Notes: generated by a model not told the origin, from the sequence alone. A stretch of 64,000 nucleotides of DNA from Bicyclus anynana (GCF_947172395.1 NC_069087.1:682001-746000), one strand, 5' to 3'. Counted from the first letter of the stretch, positions 32,990 through 45,933 are shown. Translations and numbers: made by a program.

Positions 32990-34900
32990 ATATTTAATTG
33001 ATTGCCTTGTAAACCATTACTCAGAATATAATAGAGCCTGTGACGTAGTTTCGTAGTTCAATATTGTTTCCTCATCAAAAATCACATGTTCCTGCAAATT
33101 ATTTTCATTATATTTGGCAGGCGATTAGGCACACAAGACTTCCTATTACTGACAGGTACTCATATTTAAAAACTAAATGAACTTTGTTATTCTTTCTCAA
33201 CTTAACTAATTAACCGATAATAATGGAATTTTGCAGAGAAAAAGAAATGGCATAGGTTACCTTTTGTCCATGAAAAAGTTCATTTGTTAGGGATGGAAAA
33301 TTTTCACAGACGCGAGCAACCCGGTAATTTAAATTTTCCTTGAAATGTGTTGTGTAGTTTTTTATTTGGTTAAAAATTGTATCTTATATTGTTACAGAAA
33401 AATCCAAATTCGTAGTATGCCATGACAAAGACTCCGCTTGTCAAGTGTGCGTTGGCCCTTGAAATTCAGTGTTAGCATAAATACTCCTAATTTCAATATT
33501 ATACAAATATCTACATTTCTACTAAGTAGAATATTATATATTAATTTTATAATTTAATAAAATTACTTATTTACATTGTTGATATGGTTCTATAAGTATT
33601 TCATTGACATTTTGTGTTCGTAATTTAATTTGTATCACTGAAGACATAATTAAGTACATAAATTACAATAAAAAGTAGGTATATCACTTTTTAATGAATA
33701 TTCATAGATCCAGTATCACTGGATCATAAAAATGGATCATCATCATCAAAAGGATTGGATTGGACCAAAAAAATAAATATATTATATCTTAACAGAATGT
33801 TCTCGGTATAAATTGTTATATCTATGATTCAGATTGACGACACAGTGACACCAATTCGGTAATATTTATTTAGTCTTACAAATAGATTTATTTATATATA
33901 AATTTGTACCGAATTCTACGAATTTAGTAGAAAAGTGACAGCCACGTAAGTCTATAAAGTAAGTTCCCATACAAGTTCAAAGGAGTATTTTTCATAGGAA
34001 ACATGTTTTAGTGTGTATACAAGTCTTTATATATTTTTATATAAGTGCTAGGTTATTTAAAAAAATTAAAGAATCCGTGCATAATTCCTACATTCAGTCT
34101 TGTTTGGTTACAAATGAATATTTTTTCTGATGTGACGGCAATTTGGACCAGAATGGCACATCTTTTACGATTTGAACGACTGTTCCATTAGTACAGTATC
34201 TGTCATTATTATCGACTTTTCTCATTACATAAGATGAATCCGTTGATATCCTATTAAAGATAGCCTCAACAATGATTATGCAAACATTTGTGTTAATTTT
34301 AAAATGCTTATTATTATTATTATGATTCATTATAGATATTATAAATTAAATTATATGAATTGTTGATCTACATTGTGATTGAAAGTTTTTGAGTTAATTT
34401 AAATAAAAAGTTTTTTTTTGTGATTAGGAAAGACTTCAATAAGTAAAATGGCAATTGCGAGTATATCTTAAGAATCTAAAGATGATTACGTATTTCAAAA
34501 TACAGTTAAATGCAAATTAATCTATATCAGAAACTTCAAAATCATAAATATATAAAACCGAAAGTTTCATCGTTCGTGTATTTTTTTTGGATGTTCTTCA
34601 TGATTATGTTTATTTTCTCCTTTGGCTATTTAGTGTAAAAACTACTAAATAAATTTATCTTCGTCATAATCTACTATCATGTCCGAGACATTAAAATTAA
34701 GATCTATTGGTTTAGCAAGTCTAAATTCTCGAGCTCTATGGTCATTTCATATTGAGACTACTTTGTCTGTCATCATCCTATTAACTCCACTAAGCTTGAT
34801 ACATGTGAAGCAACGAAGTGATCTATTGATCGACTCGATCGTTTCGAATAACCGATTTTAATCGATGTTTTCCGTATGTCGTACCGACAAATGTTTATTC
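32990..34900. other. Intergenic region downstream of GLCE
   Basis: AT-rich. No credible gene. A small palindrome GATCCAGTATCACTGGATC lies near 33708-33726. This stretch may include the GLCE 3' UTR. Confidence 0.35.
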
Positions 34901-34906
34901 GTTGCA

Positions 34907-37900
34907 TCAATTGTGTGCAGCTCGTTTGCCTTTCATGTACCCCTCCCACCTTTTGGCAGTGTTAATCAATATGGGGTCCGGGTCCAAGGAGGACAGGAGG
35001 TACAGTTGGTTGACGTGAGTGGCGTGGTAGTCCCATCGGGCTATGTTGGGGCTGACTCCTAAAGTGAAGTGGCGCAAGTCGTAGAAGCTGCCGCTGCCCG
35101 TGTCGAAGAGCGGGAGGAGTGCCTTGAGCGACACCATGCCGTCGTCGAACATCTTCTTGGCCGGAGAGATGGAGTTCTCACCTTCGATCACGTGCAGGTC
35201 GTAGAGCCCCAGCAGCGTGTATATGAAGCCGTTCAGAACGAACAGGGGCGGCTTCGTTGGGTATTCTTCGTACCTGGAAGTTTATATTTTTTTTTATTAA
35301 AAATTTTTTTCTACCCTTCTATACCTCTACCCCTACCCTACCCTACCCCTACCCTACTCCTACCCTACCCTACCCCTACCGCTTGACTCTTAAACGTTTG
35401 TATGGGAAATAGAAAAGGGCAGTTTTTAGGGTTTTCCCGGAAATTATTTGATTTTTTCTCACCTTTTAAACCTTACCTATACCTCCACGAACATTTCAAG
35501 ACCAAGATAAGATAAATCCGTTAAGCCGTTCTCGAGTTTTAGCGAGACTAACGAACAGCAATTCATTTTATATATATAGATAGATTGCACAAGCAGCAAC
35601 TGTAAGCTATTGAGATGTTCCCGTTAGGTGTAGCGAGGTACGGGCAGGGATATTTCTCCAACCAATCATGCCCCAACAGAGCGTTGAGCTTCGGTATTAA
35701 ACCAATTCCAAACAATAGATTTTGAGAAAACTCAAATACTAATTTCAAGAATGTTCAAATAAGGCACGTATTTTGGCGCTATCGTAGAAGGAGTACAGTC
35801 ATTGGCTACAGGCTTTGCTATCACATCATCTGGGGACGTTCCTTGATAGGACAACGCTTCGTAGAGTTAAGTATTTGAAGAGATTTTCAATACTTTAATG
35901 TTAGTCGGTTAATCAATTATGCCGTTATACCACCGTCAACCACGTAACTGAGTTCTCGCACGATATGCGGGCTGTGGTGACGCAGGGGGAGGGGAGCGAT
36001 AGAACAGCACTCTTCAATAATTCATTCTCTGTCACGCTCGTGTTACCACCCTCACTTCTCTCGTTTGCTTTGATTGTAGTTATATAGTTTTAATATTATT
36101 TAAATTAAAACACTATCTTTAATTAGTAGGTTTTTTGTTTATATTTAACTGGAAAGACAGAGATTCAGTGTTATATGATGGTATGGAACTCACCAGAGGT
36201 ACTTGTCCATCCACATGGCCTTGACGCCGCCCTTGTGGCTGGGCACGTCGAGCAGGTCGAGCGCGCGCTGCGCCGCCTGCAGGTAGCGCCCGTCGCCGCT
36301 GCGGTAGTGCGCGCGCGCCAGCAGCGACACGGCGTGGCCCTGGCTCATGGCGGAGTGCCAGCCGGGGCGCAGCTCGGGCGCGGGCGCCAGGCGGCGGCGC
36401 GCGCCCACGGGCCAGCCGCCGCGCGCGCGCTGCGCGCCCACGAGCCAGCGCGCCGCCGCGAAGAAGTGCGCCATGTGCGCCGACGACGACACGCGCACGT
36501 TGCCCGCCGCGCCGCGCCCGCTCAGGATGATGCTGGATATCTGCGCCGAACGGTACTACTGAACGTACTGGGGATTGAGTTAGATACGCCGAAATAGACT
36601 TGTTGTATTGACCACAAACTAAGTTTTATTTCACACATTGACAACATTTGTAAAAAGGGTTCCATAAGCTGCCACTTGTTTTATTAAACGTAGTATTAAA
36701 CATTTTAGAAACTCCAAAAAATAAATGTGTGTGTTGAAGTTTTTTATTAAGTTTTAGTATTTAATGTTGTATATTGCCATTGAATAAAAATAGACAATAC
36801 ATATTATATTTATTATGTATATTCGCTATTGTTTGATACAAACCTTAAATTTATTCCTAGGCGATTTCCTCTTAGGTCTGTCCTGCAGAGCCCAGCCTTT
36901 TTGCATGTCGATGATGAGATCCCGCGTCAGGTGCCGCCACTTTTGGTCCACGCCTATCCCATAGTAAATATGGTCCTCCTAAAACCAACTAATGTTTTAT
37001 ACAACTTCCCAAGGTTCTGTTGTCGACTATGATGTCAGTTTGTATGAAAATTTCCATTGCATTCCTAATTTCAATGCAAATTTTTTGAGGACCATACTAG
37101 TATAATTGGAAGGGAGACTATTTTTTCTTGAAGAAAGAAAATACAGCATGTAAATTAATATGTTAGGGTCTTGCTTATAAACAAAATCGTTGACTAACCT
37201 GCGCATATATCAACTGCATACTCGTCACATAATGCAGGTACACAGTCTCCTTCTTCTCCTTGCTCTGCAGCACCACCGTCATGGACGAGTTCAGTTTCAA
37301 CATAAGATCTATACTCAGCACAAAGTCCTGGCTTATATTGACTTTCAACCACACCTGGCTCGACACACGATCTGTGGTAGCAAACCTCAGAACGTTGGCT
37401 TTAAGCTCTGAATCGTACTCTCTCGTCAGAACAGCATCTGTACTGACTATCCAGTTTTCGTGGGACTTCTCCCCATCATCGAGGACCCTGACTCTTGGCT
37501 CTGGTTCTGTGAGATTCTTGCTGTAGTGTGCCAGGCCGAACTGAGCTATCTGGGTGGGGTAGAAGAACCCCTTGGGCTCCCACTGGGTGGAGACGGGGAC
37601 GCCGTCGATGCCGCTGATGCACTTGACGCGGTCACGCACCTCCACGTTGTAGTTCTCGAAGGTGGCGAAGGTGCCGCGCGGGTCGTACTTCTTCTTCGGG
37701 TGGTACACTTTGCTGTAGCTGTGCGACCATTCGAACTTCTCCACGCCATCGGTTGATGTTATTTTGCCATATATCTGAGCAGGATGTAATGGTAATATGT
37801 TTAAGCTTAGATTTTTCGCTTATTTAGAGGGTTTAGACGTGAGTACAATAATAGTTCGGCGGTGGAGATCGAATGGAATATCTCGAGGATTTCACCGACT

Positions 37901-39868
37901 GTGAAACGTGAGATATTCGTACCGAGGCTTACTACTAAAATAAATGCACCAGTGCGTTTTTCGGTTTTTTTATCAGTTTGGAAATTTCTTTCTGGAAGCG
38001 GATTAACAGAAATCAAACGTTTTGAAAAGCTAAAAAAGAAACAATGACAGAAAATAAAGAATACTAAACAAAAACCTAATCTTAATTTTTATAATGTCCT
38101 TGGAAAACTGCACCAAATGAATACACATAACGCAGTAGATATTGATTTGAAATTCAGATGAGCGGATATGCGATATATCAGATAAAATAAGTGAAGTACA
38201 AAATTAGACTTGTGGGTCAAGTTCCGATTAGCCTTCGCGATAAGTTTCAGAGCGAACGTTTGTTGGCACGGTCGCCGGTCGTGCGGTCATTGTTGACCAA
38301 TATTTTGATAAGGTGTACAGATTGGGTTATGAAATGTATCGGAGATAAACAATTTTAAATGTTAGAAACGTTACCTAAGTACTGATAATTTTTAAATCTA
38401 ACAAAAATTTTATTTACTAACGGATGCCCGCAAAATTTCGACTCTTTTTGCTTACATTCTTATCTCAATAAGACTTCGCTGAAACTACCTGCAAACTGCA
38501 TGAAAAACCCCTTGCATATATTTCTTGACAGAGGTTTAAAATCATTATGTGGGAAGCTAATATGAATAGAATTGTCATTATTTAAAAATAAATTATAAGT
38601 AAAAAAAGTTTTTATTTAAACGCTCTATAAAGAAAAAAATATTTTGATGAAATAATGCTTACCGTCAATAAAAATGCATATGTTATTGATGAGATAAAGA
38701 TGAAAATAACATACTTAAAATGCTCATTAAATACACTTTTCGGTTCTCCTCCAGTCAGTCTGTTAGTCAGTCAGTCTCCTACAGTCCTCATGTATTGAGG
38801 AAAAAGAAACATTGATACATGTTAAGGTTAAATGCAGAGGCGCAAACAACTCCCAGTACACATTGGCTCTACAACAACACTCCATGATGTGTTTGGGGAC
38901 CTGGGCTGCCTGCTAAGTATTTTGGAACAAGCTTGGTTGGCTGGAGTGACTCCAGTTGGGACCAGCACCTAATGGACCTAAGCGCAACGGCCAACCTCAG
39001 TGTACTAAGTGCGGAAAAGGCCCAGGGAAAAAAAAGAAGAAGAATAGATAGAACATACAATGCTCTCAACAGTGCACAACACACTCACCTCAAAGTACTT
39101 GTGTATGAAGGAGAAGGGCACGTACACCAGGTCCTGGTCGCGGCGGCATGCCACAGAGTACTCGCCGTTGATGACACACTCGATCTCGTCCGGCCGCTCT
39201 GATAGAGCGTTCGACAGCACCGAGCTTACTGCACACAAACAATAGGAAATAAGCTGAGTTTGAATTGTGCCGTGTTGCATGAACAAGCTCATAACTAAGG
39301 GGCCCGTATGGGTTTGAAACTAATCAGGCATACTCTGATATTGTATCATGTGAGTTTCATAATTAATTAATATAAATAACACTCGCGATAGATTAAATTC
39401 TAAAATAGGAACTAAGCTAATATAAATAAAATGAAATGATTATGATACAGCTTTGTAACACAATTTATTACATTATAACAGAGATGTCTTGATTTTGACC
39501 TCACCTAATGTTAGGTGACAAAGCAGTCAAATGGTAAAGAATTAGACTTGGAAAGAAATACAAGTAATTATTAACAGCATATACTCGTCTGTTAAAGGTG
39601 TCAAGCTTCAGTTGAAGCCGTGACATGAGCTAAGATAGAAAATTGTAAACGGGCCAAAGCTGGGAATCAAAATAAGAACCTATATGTTAAACCATAGCAT
39701 AATCAACTGTGCCCATCAGGTTGATTATGATGATGATGTGGAACACTAACTGGGTCTATGTGTCAGGTCTCCGCAGCGGCCCCAGTACAGCGTGACGAGC
39801 AGCACGCCGCCGCACAGCGCCGCCAGCGCCACGCGCATGTTCAGACGCACCAGCATCATCATGCCCAT
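34907..39868 (-). CDS. GLCE: Heparan sulfate D-glucuronyl C5-epimerase (6 coding exons)
   Basis: The Golgi enzyme converts glucuronic to iduronic acid in N-sulfated heparan sulfate. Exons: 39868-39751, 39228-39089, 37774-37199, 36978-36845, 36540-36194 and 35273-34907. The start ATG lies right after an acceptor, so an upstream noncoding exon is expected. Residues 1-10 are cytosolic, 11-29 form the signal anchor ([20 protein letters not shown]). The core shows [46 protein letters not shown], then [33 protein letters not shown] and WYEEYPT. In the last exon the conserved tyrosines of YDLRH and RWDYH are present; equivalent tyrosines are catalytic in characterised epimerases. The protein ends KRAAHN. 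Total about 560 residues. Exon 4 (134 nt) seems to lack one base in a T4 run at 36899-36902: upstream reads DLIIDMQK, downstream the family-like sequence is in the next frame. All other junctions agree in phase. Confidence 0.9.
35282..35585 (-). mobile_element. Helitron-like element with (TACCC)n, in GLCE intron 5
   Basis: Contains CTACCCCTACCCTACCCTAC repeats at 35317-35382 and GCCGTTCTCGAGTTTTAGCG, the inverse of the 31440 copy, ending TATATATATAGAT. It abuts the GLCE last exon, starting 9 bases from its acceptor. Confidence 0.7.
35590..36190. other. GLCE intron 5, unassigned part
   Basis: A fragment with CTACACCTAACGGGAAC (minus strand) and a GC-richer patch at 35930-36060 containing CTGTCACGCTCGTGTTACC. 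No gene signal. Confidence 0.3.
38730..39020. repeat. Probable dispersed repeat in GLCE intron 2
   Basis: Starts with (CAGT)n-like CAGTCAGTCTGTTAGTCAGT, carries a GC-richer body around GGACCTGGGCTGCCTGC and ends with an AAGAAGAAGAA-type tail at about 39035, resembling a retroposed unit. No second copy in the window. Confidence 0.35.
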
Positions 39869-40239
39869 CTGCGGAATAACAGATAGTAGGGGATCAAGAT
39901 GGGATTTTTGGTTTTACTTGACTTGGCAGATAAATATATGGGAAGACATCCAGCATTTTGTTGAGTACTTTTACCAAGTACAATTCCTCAATATAAGATG
40001 GTATGTTAAGGGCAACCAAAAGAAATCAATCAACAGAAATGCTCAATCAGCATGTCAGATTAAGGTAAGTTGGAGTTACCACACATGTAAATTGTATTCT
40101 TCTTCAAATTGAATCTTCGACGAAAATGACCAAGGGGGTCATTGTTGCCCAAAAAAGCTAAGAAATGTGCATATCAAAAATCTGTCAATTTTACCTTACT
40201 GTAATCTAAACAATGAATTATATATTATTTTGAAGGAAA

Positions 40240-40375
40240 TAATCATCATTATATTAGCCGATGGATGCCCACTGCAGGACATAGACCTTTTGTAGGGTCT
40301 TCTAAACATCACAATCCTGAGCCGCCTCCATCCAGGCTGCCTGCAACTTGCTTGAAGTTGAAGCCAGTTTATAGT
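40240..40375 (-). mobile_element. RTE-like LINE 3' end, minus strand
   Basis: On the minus strand it reads CAGGCTGCCTGGATGGAGGC, TGTGATGTTTAGAAGACCCT, AAAAGGTCTATGTCCTGCAG and CATCGGCTAATATAATGATG, the same family tail as at 12075-12300 with its ATG-type end. Confidence 0.7.
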
Positions 40376-40587
40376 TCAAAGAAGAAAACAATGCAAACAA
40401 AAATAGGTACAAAATTATTATAATCTGCTGATTTCTGCAAATAATAATTGGCTTAAAATCTGTATACCAATGAATGCATACCAATAACCATTAATTATTC
40501 TTATCATTAATCTACCAAATTCAATAGCTCCCAGCAACACTATAGTAAGTCCCCATTAGATAGCATGGGCTCCCCTGCCAATGTTTA

Positions 40588-40745
40588 TCTATACTAATAT
40601 TATAAAGCTGAAGAGTTTGTTTGTTTGTTTGGTTGAACACTCTAATCTCAGGAGCTACTGGTCCAATTTGAAAAATTCTTTCAGTGTTAGATAGCCTATT
40701 TATCAAGGAAGGCTATAGGCTATATATTATTCCAGTATTCCTACG
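40588..40745 (+). mobile_element. Helitron-like element
   Basis: Starts ATCTATACTAATATTATAAA, has GTTTGTTTGTTTGGTTGAAC and TCAGGAGCTACTGGTCCAAT, then a GGCTATAGGCTATATATTAT motif. Same family as 10063 (-), 49676 (-) and 58630 (+). Confidence 0.75.
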
Positions 40746-40899
40746 GAAACAGCAACAGCGTCACCTGGTTAACATTTAAACCACCAGCAATGGTTATGCT
40801 ATTCACTGTGAGGCAATTTCTGCCTCACTTTCAACTTTAACACTGAAGCTACCGTTGATGTGCTGGTCATTCTAGTTACAATGATGTGCTTTGCCCCTC

Positions 40900-41730
40900 A
40901 TGAAGAGAGGCAAAAGTATCAACATTCTAAGAATGCACCGCATGGGTGCCAGACCATTGTGACACTGAAAAAATCTCTGAGCCGAGTGTAGGACTTGTGA
41001 ACAACAGGTATAGGATTAAAGAATGCTTTTTAAACTAGTTAACAATTCCCTAAGCCCTTCTTCGCTTGTTGTTGTTTTCCCTGCCCTGCTAAAGGTAAGA
41101 TCTTACTAAAGCATCTCTGAATATCTGTTCTAATATTGCTTGCTGCAGTTCTAGGCTAGCTAAGGTCTTAAGAGGTTATAGAGAGAAGGTTTGCTTTACA
41201 ATGTATGTATTTTTGAGCCACATATTTTTTAAACAAGAATTTAAAAATATAAGTATTTCATTCTTTCAATATTCTCCTTATCTTATTTCTTGGTAATTTT
41301 ATTTACATAACAGACACTCGATTTGTAATCTTTCGTTAGAGTTCGATTTAAAGTAAATAGTAAAACGGTAATAGGAATAGAGCATAACTGAAACAGGTTC
41401 ATACACAAAATTGGTTTACGTAGGCGTTTTAGATAGTTTTTAGTTTGTTGACACGATTAGTCGACGTAGAAAATTGTAATGAACCGTACACCAGTACATA
41501 TAGAAATGCGACATTATTAAACTTCAATAGATCTAGTTAATTATAAGGATAAATATACGAACGTAAAACACTACGATCCATCCGTTTCGTTGTATCAATT
41601 GATGTGAACAGTTCTACGCAAACATTGTTACATTATTAGCAACAGGTACGCTTGTCACCTTATTAGAATTCATATAACTTTCACGTATTGTCTTAACTCA
41701 AATATTTACAATAAAAACGTTGAAATTAGT
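40900..41730. other. Upstream of GLCE coding start, no gene seen
   Basis: No coding frame. May be a GLCE intron between a noncoding first exon and the ATG exon. Confidence 0.3.
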
Positions 41731-41739
41731 CACTGGACG

Positions 41740-41900
41740 ATGCATACCGATACGGAATGGAATGCAAATTGCAAACGCAAAGCAAAGCAATTCAACATTC
41801 AACTTCAAATGACAATGACAATGACATTTGACAATATTGTTAATGTCACTTGGTTATCTAAATTTTCGTCTGTGCAGTACGATTAGGTCGTAGACAGAAA
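41740..41900 (-). promoter_or_regulatory. Candidate GLCE promoter
   Basis: Contains GCAAACGCAAAGCAAAGCAA and then AATGACAATGACATTTGACA, the GTCA/TGACA cluster also found near 8.3 kb. It is 1.9 kb upstream of the ATG exon. Pattern-based only. Confidence 0.3.
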
Positions 41901-42840
41901 AGTCAATAGATTATAAAGTAATATCTATAGGTGATTAAAATTAAAAATAAATGGATCTACGAAGAACATTAAGTTAGTATATCATTAATCACGTCAAGAT
42001 TAGTCAAAAAATATCTTTTGACTTACAATGGCATGAAAATAAGTCTATTCCCTTCTCTGACTACGAAAGTGAAGTTCAATCTCTGTCACAGAAAACATAT
42101 TTATAAAAAAAACTCTGTCTAGTTCATTTATTTTTAAATTATGTTTACAGCTTTAGAGTCTTACTAGATGATAGATCAGGTATTGTGAATTTTATTAGCC
42201 ACTTTGGTATTATCTCCTCCTTTATAGTCGATTAATGAATTCAGCGATCTCTTTTGAAGTTTCCTGTGATACCATTTTTTATTGAATCAAAAATAGTGAT
42301 GTGACAAAGTAAACGATCATGATTCACTCAATATGTTCTGTACCAAATTAGTAAATAATTTTAATAAATAACAGTTACATCTTTTATTTATTAAGACATT
42401 TCTCAGTCTATGGCTTAATAATAAACGTAAAACCTATTTTGAGTCACAGTGATGAAAATAAAATTATTCTAAGACCTTATTTAATTTGACTAGTAACTCA
42501 GACAAATAAAATTAAATGAATGCTTTTAATTAATAGATCAGATTTTTCATGTTATGTTATTAATGACTAGCAACGCCTGTGACTTCGACCGCGTAAGTAA
42601 GTTACCTACTTCAGTATTATTGTATTCCGCAATTATTAAAGAACGAATGAAAAAAAAATACTCAGTAGCAAAGATTTTTTACTATCTTTATAAAATTTAC
42701 TTTTTATTTACTATATCAATTAATAATTGTTGCATAAATAGGGTAGTTGACTCATATCAAATTTAATATACCTACACAATATTATTTTTTTGTATTACAT
42801 GAAATTAGGATTAATTTTAAAATTGTTAAATCACAATGTC

Positions 42841-42907
42841 ATTTTAAAATATCTAGTTTAAACTTATGTCATATTATGACATAAGTTTAAACTAGATATT
42901 TTAAAAT
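42841..42907. repeat. Perfect 33-bp palindrome with 1-base loop
   Basis: Bases 42841-42873 are the exact reverse complement of 42875-42907 around a single T. The arm reads ATTTTAAAATATCTAGTTTA and onward. It may extrude as a cruciform. Confidence 0.95.
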
Positions 42908-43182
42908 TGAAGATATAATGTAAATAAATATTGAAGGAGTTCCGATACCAACACATTAGTCCCTGCTCAGTATACAATCTCGAACCGTATACAATCTCGT
43001 TGATCTTCGGAGTTCCGATATTAGAGTCATAAATTTATTGTTATTTTCTTCTGTCTCTACTTTTTTTTCATCTTTATTTTCATCATCAGACGATTCTAAA
43101 CTTAATTTTTGCGTTGGCTTAGGCTCTAGATATTTGTTTTAAATTGTAGTTTATCAACCATCACAGAGTCGAACATTTTAAT

Positions 43183-43255
43183 AGTCATTGTTTATTCAAT
43201 GCAAACAAACAAACAATCAAATCTTTCCCCTATATAATATTAGTATCTATATTAA
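43183..43255 (-). mobile_element. Helitron-like terminal fragment
   Basis: Minus strand starts GATACTAATATTATATAGGG with TTGTTTGTTTGTTTGCATTG, like the end at 10258. Confidence 0.55.
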
Positions 43256-43261
43256 GTCGGG

Positions 43262-43552
43262 TTTGTTAAAATACTTACAACACAAGAACGGCTAGACCGA
43301 TTTGGCTGACAATTGGTGGAGAGGTACCTTAGAACCTGGAGAAGGACATAGAAAAGGGTACTTAGTTAGGGTAGGGGTAGGCTTGAGTAGGGTATGGTAG
43401 GGTAGATGTAGGGTAGGGGTAGGGTAGTGGCAGGGTAGTTAGGGTAATAGGGTAATAGTAGGGTAGTGGGTAGGGGAGGCGTAGGGTGGTATTAGAATAG
43501 GATAGGGGTAGGGAATGAGTCAAAGCAAAGCTTGACAGGGTCCGGTACTAGA
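43262..43552 (+). mobile_element. Helitron-like element with (GGGTA)n expansion
   Basis: Has CACAAGAACGGCTAGACCGA and GGTGGAGAGGTACCTTAGAA as at 11390, then GGTAGGGTAG runs at 43366-43512, and ends AAAGCTTGACAGGGTCCGGT. Confidence 0.7.
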
Positions 43553-44317
43553 TAATAATTAGCATACTAGTGAACCCGCCATCCTCCCAAAAACGCCAAG
43601 TTTATGAGGATGGAGGAGGATTTTGTAACTAAATAACAACTGTAACACTTTTTTTTGTACAATAAATATTTTATTCTTAGAATTTCATTATAAATTTCAT
43701 TAGGTACTCTAAATTTTCAAATCGGAAGTAGTGGTACCCTCAGAGATCAGGGCAAATAAGTAAAAATTTGGTCAATTACATAATTTACACAATTTTTCTT
43801 TCAACCGTCTGTCACTAAGCGTTATGATAGAAATTTCTGTTCAAAATTCCTCTTTGAGAGTGAATGATCTGAGGCACTATTTTTTACCTATACAGAACAG
43901 GACATCACTATGACAATAAATATGGTATCATTATTTTACAAAGTGACATTAGCATCTGTCAGAAAATTCGCACGATTAATGATTATACTATAGTAGGTAT
44001 CTCCTGCATTTATATGCATAAAGACTATGTTTATATGCATTATGCTTTGATTTTTTTTTATAAGAAAGTTAACCAAAGCTAACATACGCCAATAACCATA
44101 CTACTCATGCCCACGTAAAATAGTGGGAAGAATATTGACTGCATTTATTTAAAATCATTAATATTGACTGCATTTCCATGTTGGACAGCTATGCTATGCT
44201 AATCCATTGCGCAAAAATGAGCCAGCCGTTCTGTCCAACTAACCGCGGTTAAATAGTTTAAATAAAGAAATTTTTTAGCACTGTTGGGACTTATTTTATT
44301 AGTATAGTATTTCTTAG

Positions 44318-44607
44318 ACGAGCCGTGGTAGCCCAGTGGATATGACCTCTGCCTTTGATTCCGGAAGGTGTGGGTTCAAATCCGGGGCATGCACCTCCAA
44401 CTATTCAGTTATGTGCATTTTAAGAAAATTAAATATCACGTGTCTCAAACGGTGAGGAAACCTGCATACCAGAGAATTTTCTTAATTCTCTGCGTGTGTG
44501 AAGTCTGCCAATCCACATTAGGCCAGCGTGGACTATTGGCCTAAGCCCTCTCATTCTGAGAGAAGACTCGAGCTCAGCAGTGAGCCGAATATGGGTTGAT
44601 AATGATG
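44318..44607 (+). mobile_element. tRNA-derived SINE, family B, full length
   Basis: The head GACGAGCCGTGGTAGCCCAG has a box A (TAGCCCAGTGG) and box B GGGTTCAAATCC. The body has GCATGCACCTCCAACTATTC, CGTGTCTCAAACGGTGAGGA and AGTCTGCCAATCCACATTAG, ending ATGGGTTGATAATGATGA. Confidence 0.85.
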
Positions 44608-44644
44608 AAACGTCTCATGTTCAGAGTGGACTTGAAGCTTGGAG

Positions 44645-45040
44645 CGCTATCACCATCATCATCATTAGCCTATTTTTAACGGCTCACTACAGAGCCAGGC
44701 CTCCCTGATTACAGAAGAGATGACATGGAGTCGAGACCCACCACGCTGCTTCAATGCGGGTTGGTGGGCTTAGAGATTTAGAGCGATAATGTTTCAGCTT
44801 AACGATCACTGTCAGATGTAAATGATAATGACCGACGGCTTAACGTGCTCTTCAAGGCACAGGGGAGTAACACCACCAAATTCACCAACTGCAACTGCGG
44901 GCTGAAAATTTGCACTGACAGTTATTTCTAGAAAGAAAGAAAAGCCTCAGTATACCTTAGCACGACCCAGGACTCGAACCCACGACCTCGAGATTCGAAT
45001 CTACATGGCTAACCACTGAACCAACAGGGAGGTAGGTATA
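44645..45040 (-). mobile_element. tRNA-derived SINE, family C, full length
   Basis: On the minus strand the head reads TTGGTTCAGTGGTTAGCCAT, box B GGGTTCGAGTCC, then CTGAGGCTTTTCTTTC. The body includes GAGCACGTTAAGCCGTCGGT and TGACAGTGATCGTTAAGCTG, ending in an ATGATGATGATGG tail. It is tail-to-tail with the SINE B at 44318. Confidence 0.8.
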
Positions 45041-45145
45041 TATCTACCTATATTTGAAGACTTATTAATGTTCTAAGAATGATTCGTACCTAATATACTT
45101 ACAACAATATCATTATATTTTGTATATTTTAATAAGTAGATATTT

Positions 45146-45462
45146 GACGGCCTCCATGGCGCAGTGGTATGCGCGGTGGATTTACAAGACGGAGGTCCTG
45201 GTTTCGATCCACGGCTGGGCCGATTGAGGTTTCCATAAGGTAAAGGAGGTCTGGCTGGTGGGAAGCTTCGACCGTGGCTAGTTACCGAGAAAGACGTACC
45301 GCCAAGCGATTTAGCGTTCTGGTACGATGTCGTGTAGAAATTGAAAGGGGTGTGGATTTTCATCCTCCTCCTAACAAATTAGCCCGCTTCCATCTTAGGT
45401 TGCATCATCACTAATCATCAGGCGAGATTGTAATCAAGGGCTAACTTGTAAAGAATAAAATA
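45146..45462 (+). mobile_element. SINE family A, near full length
   Basis: GACGGCCTCCATGGCGCAGT head, GGTTTCGATCC box B, body with one ~20-base gap (CACCCTACCGG missing), ending AATCAAGGGCTAACTTGTAA. Confidence 0.85.
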
Positions 45463-45933
45463 AAAGAAACATGAGTCAAAATTATAATTGGTATCACTTG
45501 ATTACGAATGATTTAGTTCGTTATTTTGTGTAAAACGTTTAAAGGTATAACTAAATATCCCAAAAATCGAAAAATGTACACCTCTAAAAAACTTTAATCA
45601 AGTAAACCATCAAGTTTGCCTTTATTTCACAGTTCGTTATTCATTGTTTGTTTCCCCGCCGTATACATAAATACCAACTTATCTTACCTTAGTGCAATAG
45701 ATGCACGGTAGGCGAAAGGCTTTAGCCACTATATAACAATATTGTGTACACAATTAACGATGTTAAGTCAAGCATAATAGAGCTTAAAGTTGCGTGAACG
45801 TTGTTACAGCGAGGGTAGTTTAGAAACGCGGAAGGGCGTAAATGTCGCATCGAAGCGATTCACAATTCGGTTCGTAGTAGGTGCAGCATAATGCCGGGTT
45901 TTGTGGGATGTATCCTGCAACACTACTTTTAAT

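Noticed and set aside
36175..36597. 140-codon plus-strand frame
   Set aside because: It is the antisense shadow of GLCE exon 5, which has clear epimerase motifs on the minus strand.
44330..44400. Possible tRNA genes at SINE heads
   Set aside because: Box A and box B are present but the acceptor and anticodon stems do not close, and each is followed by a repeated SINE body.
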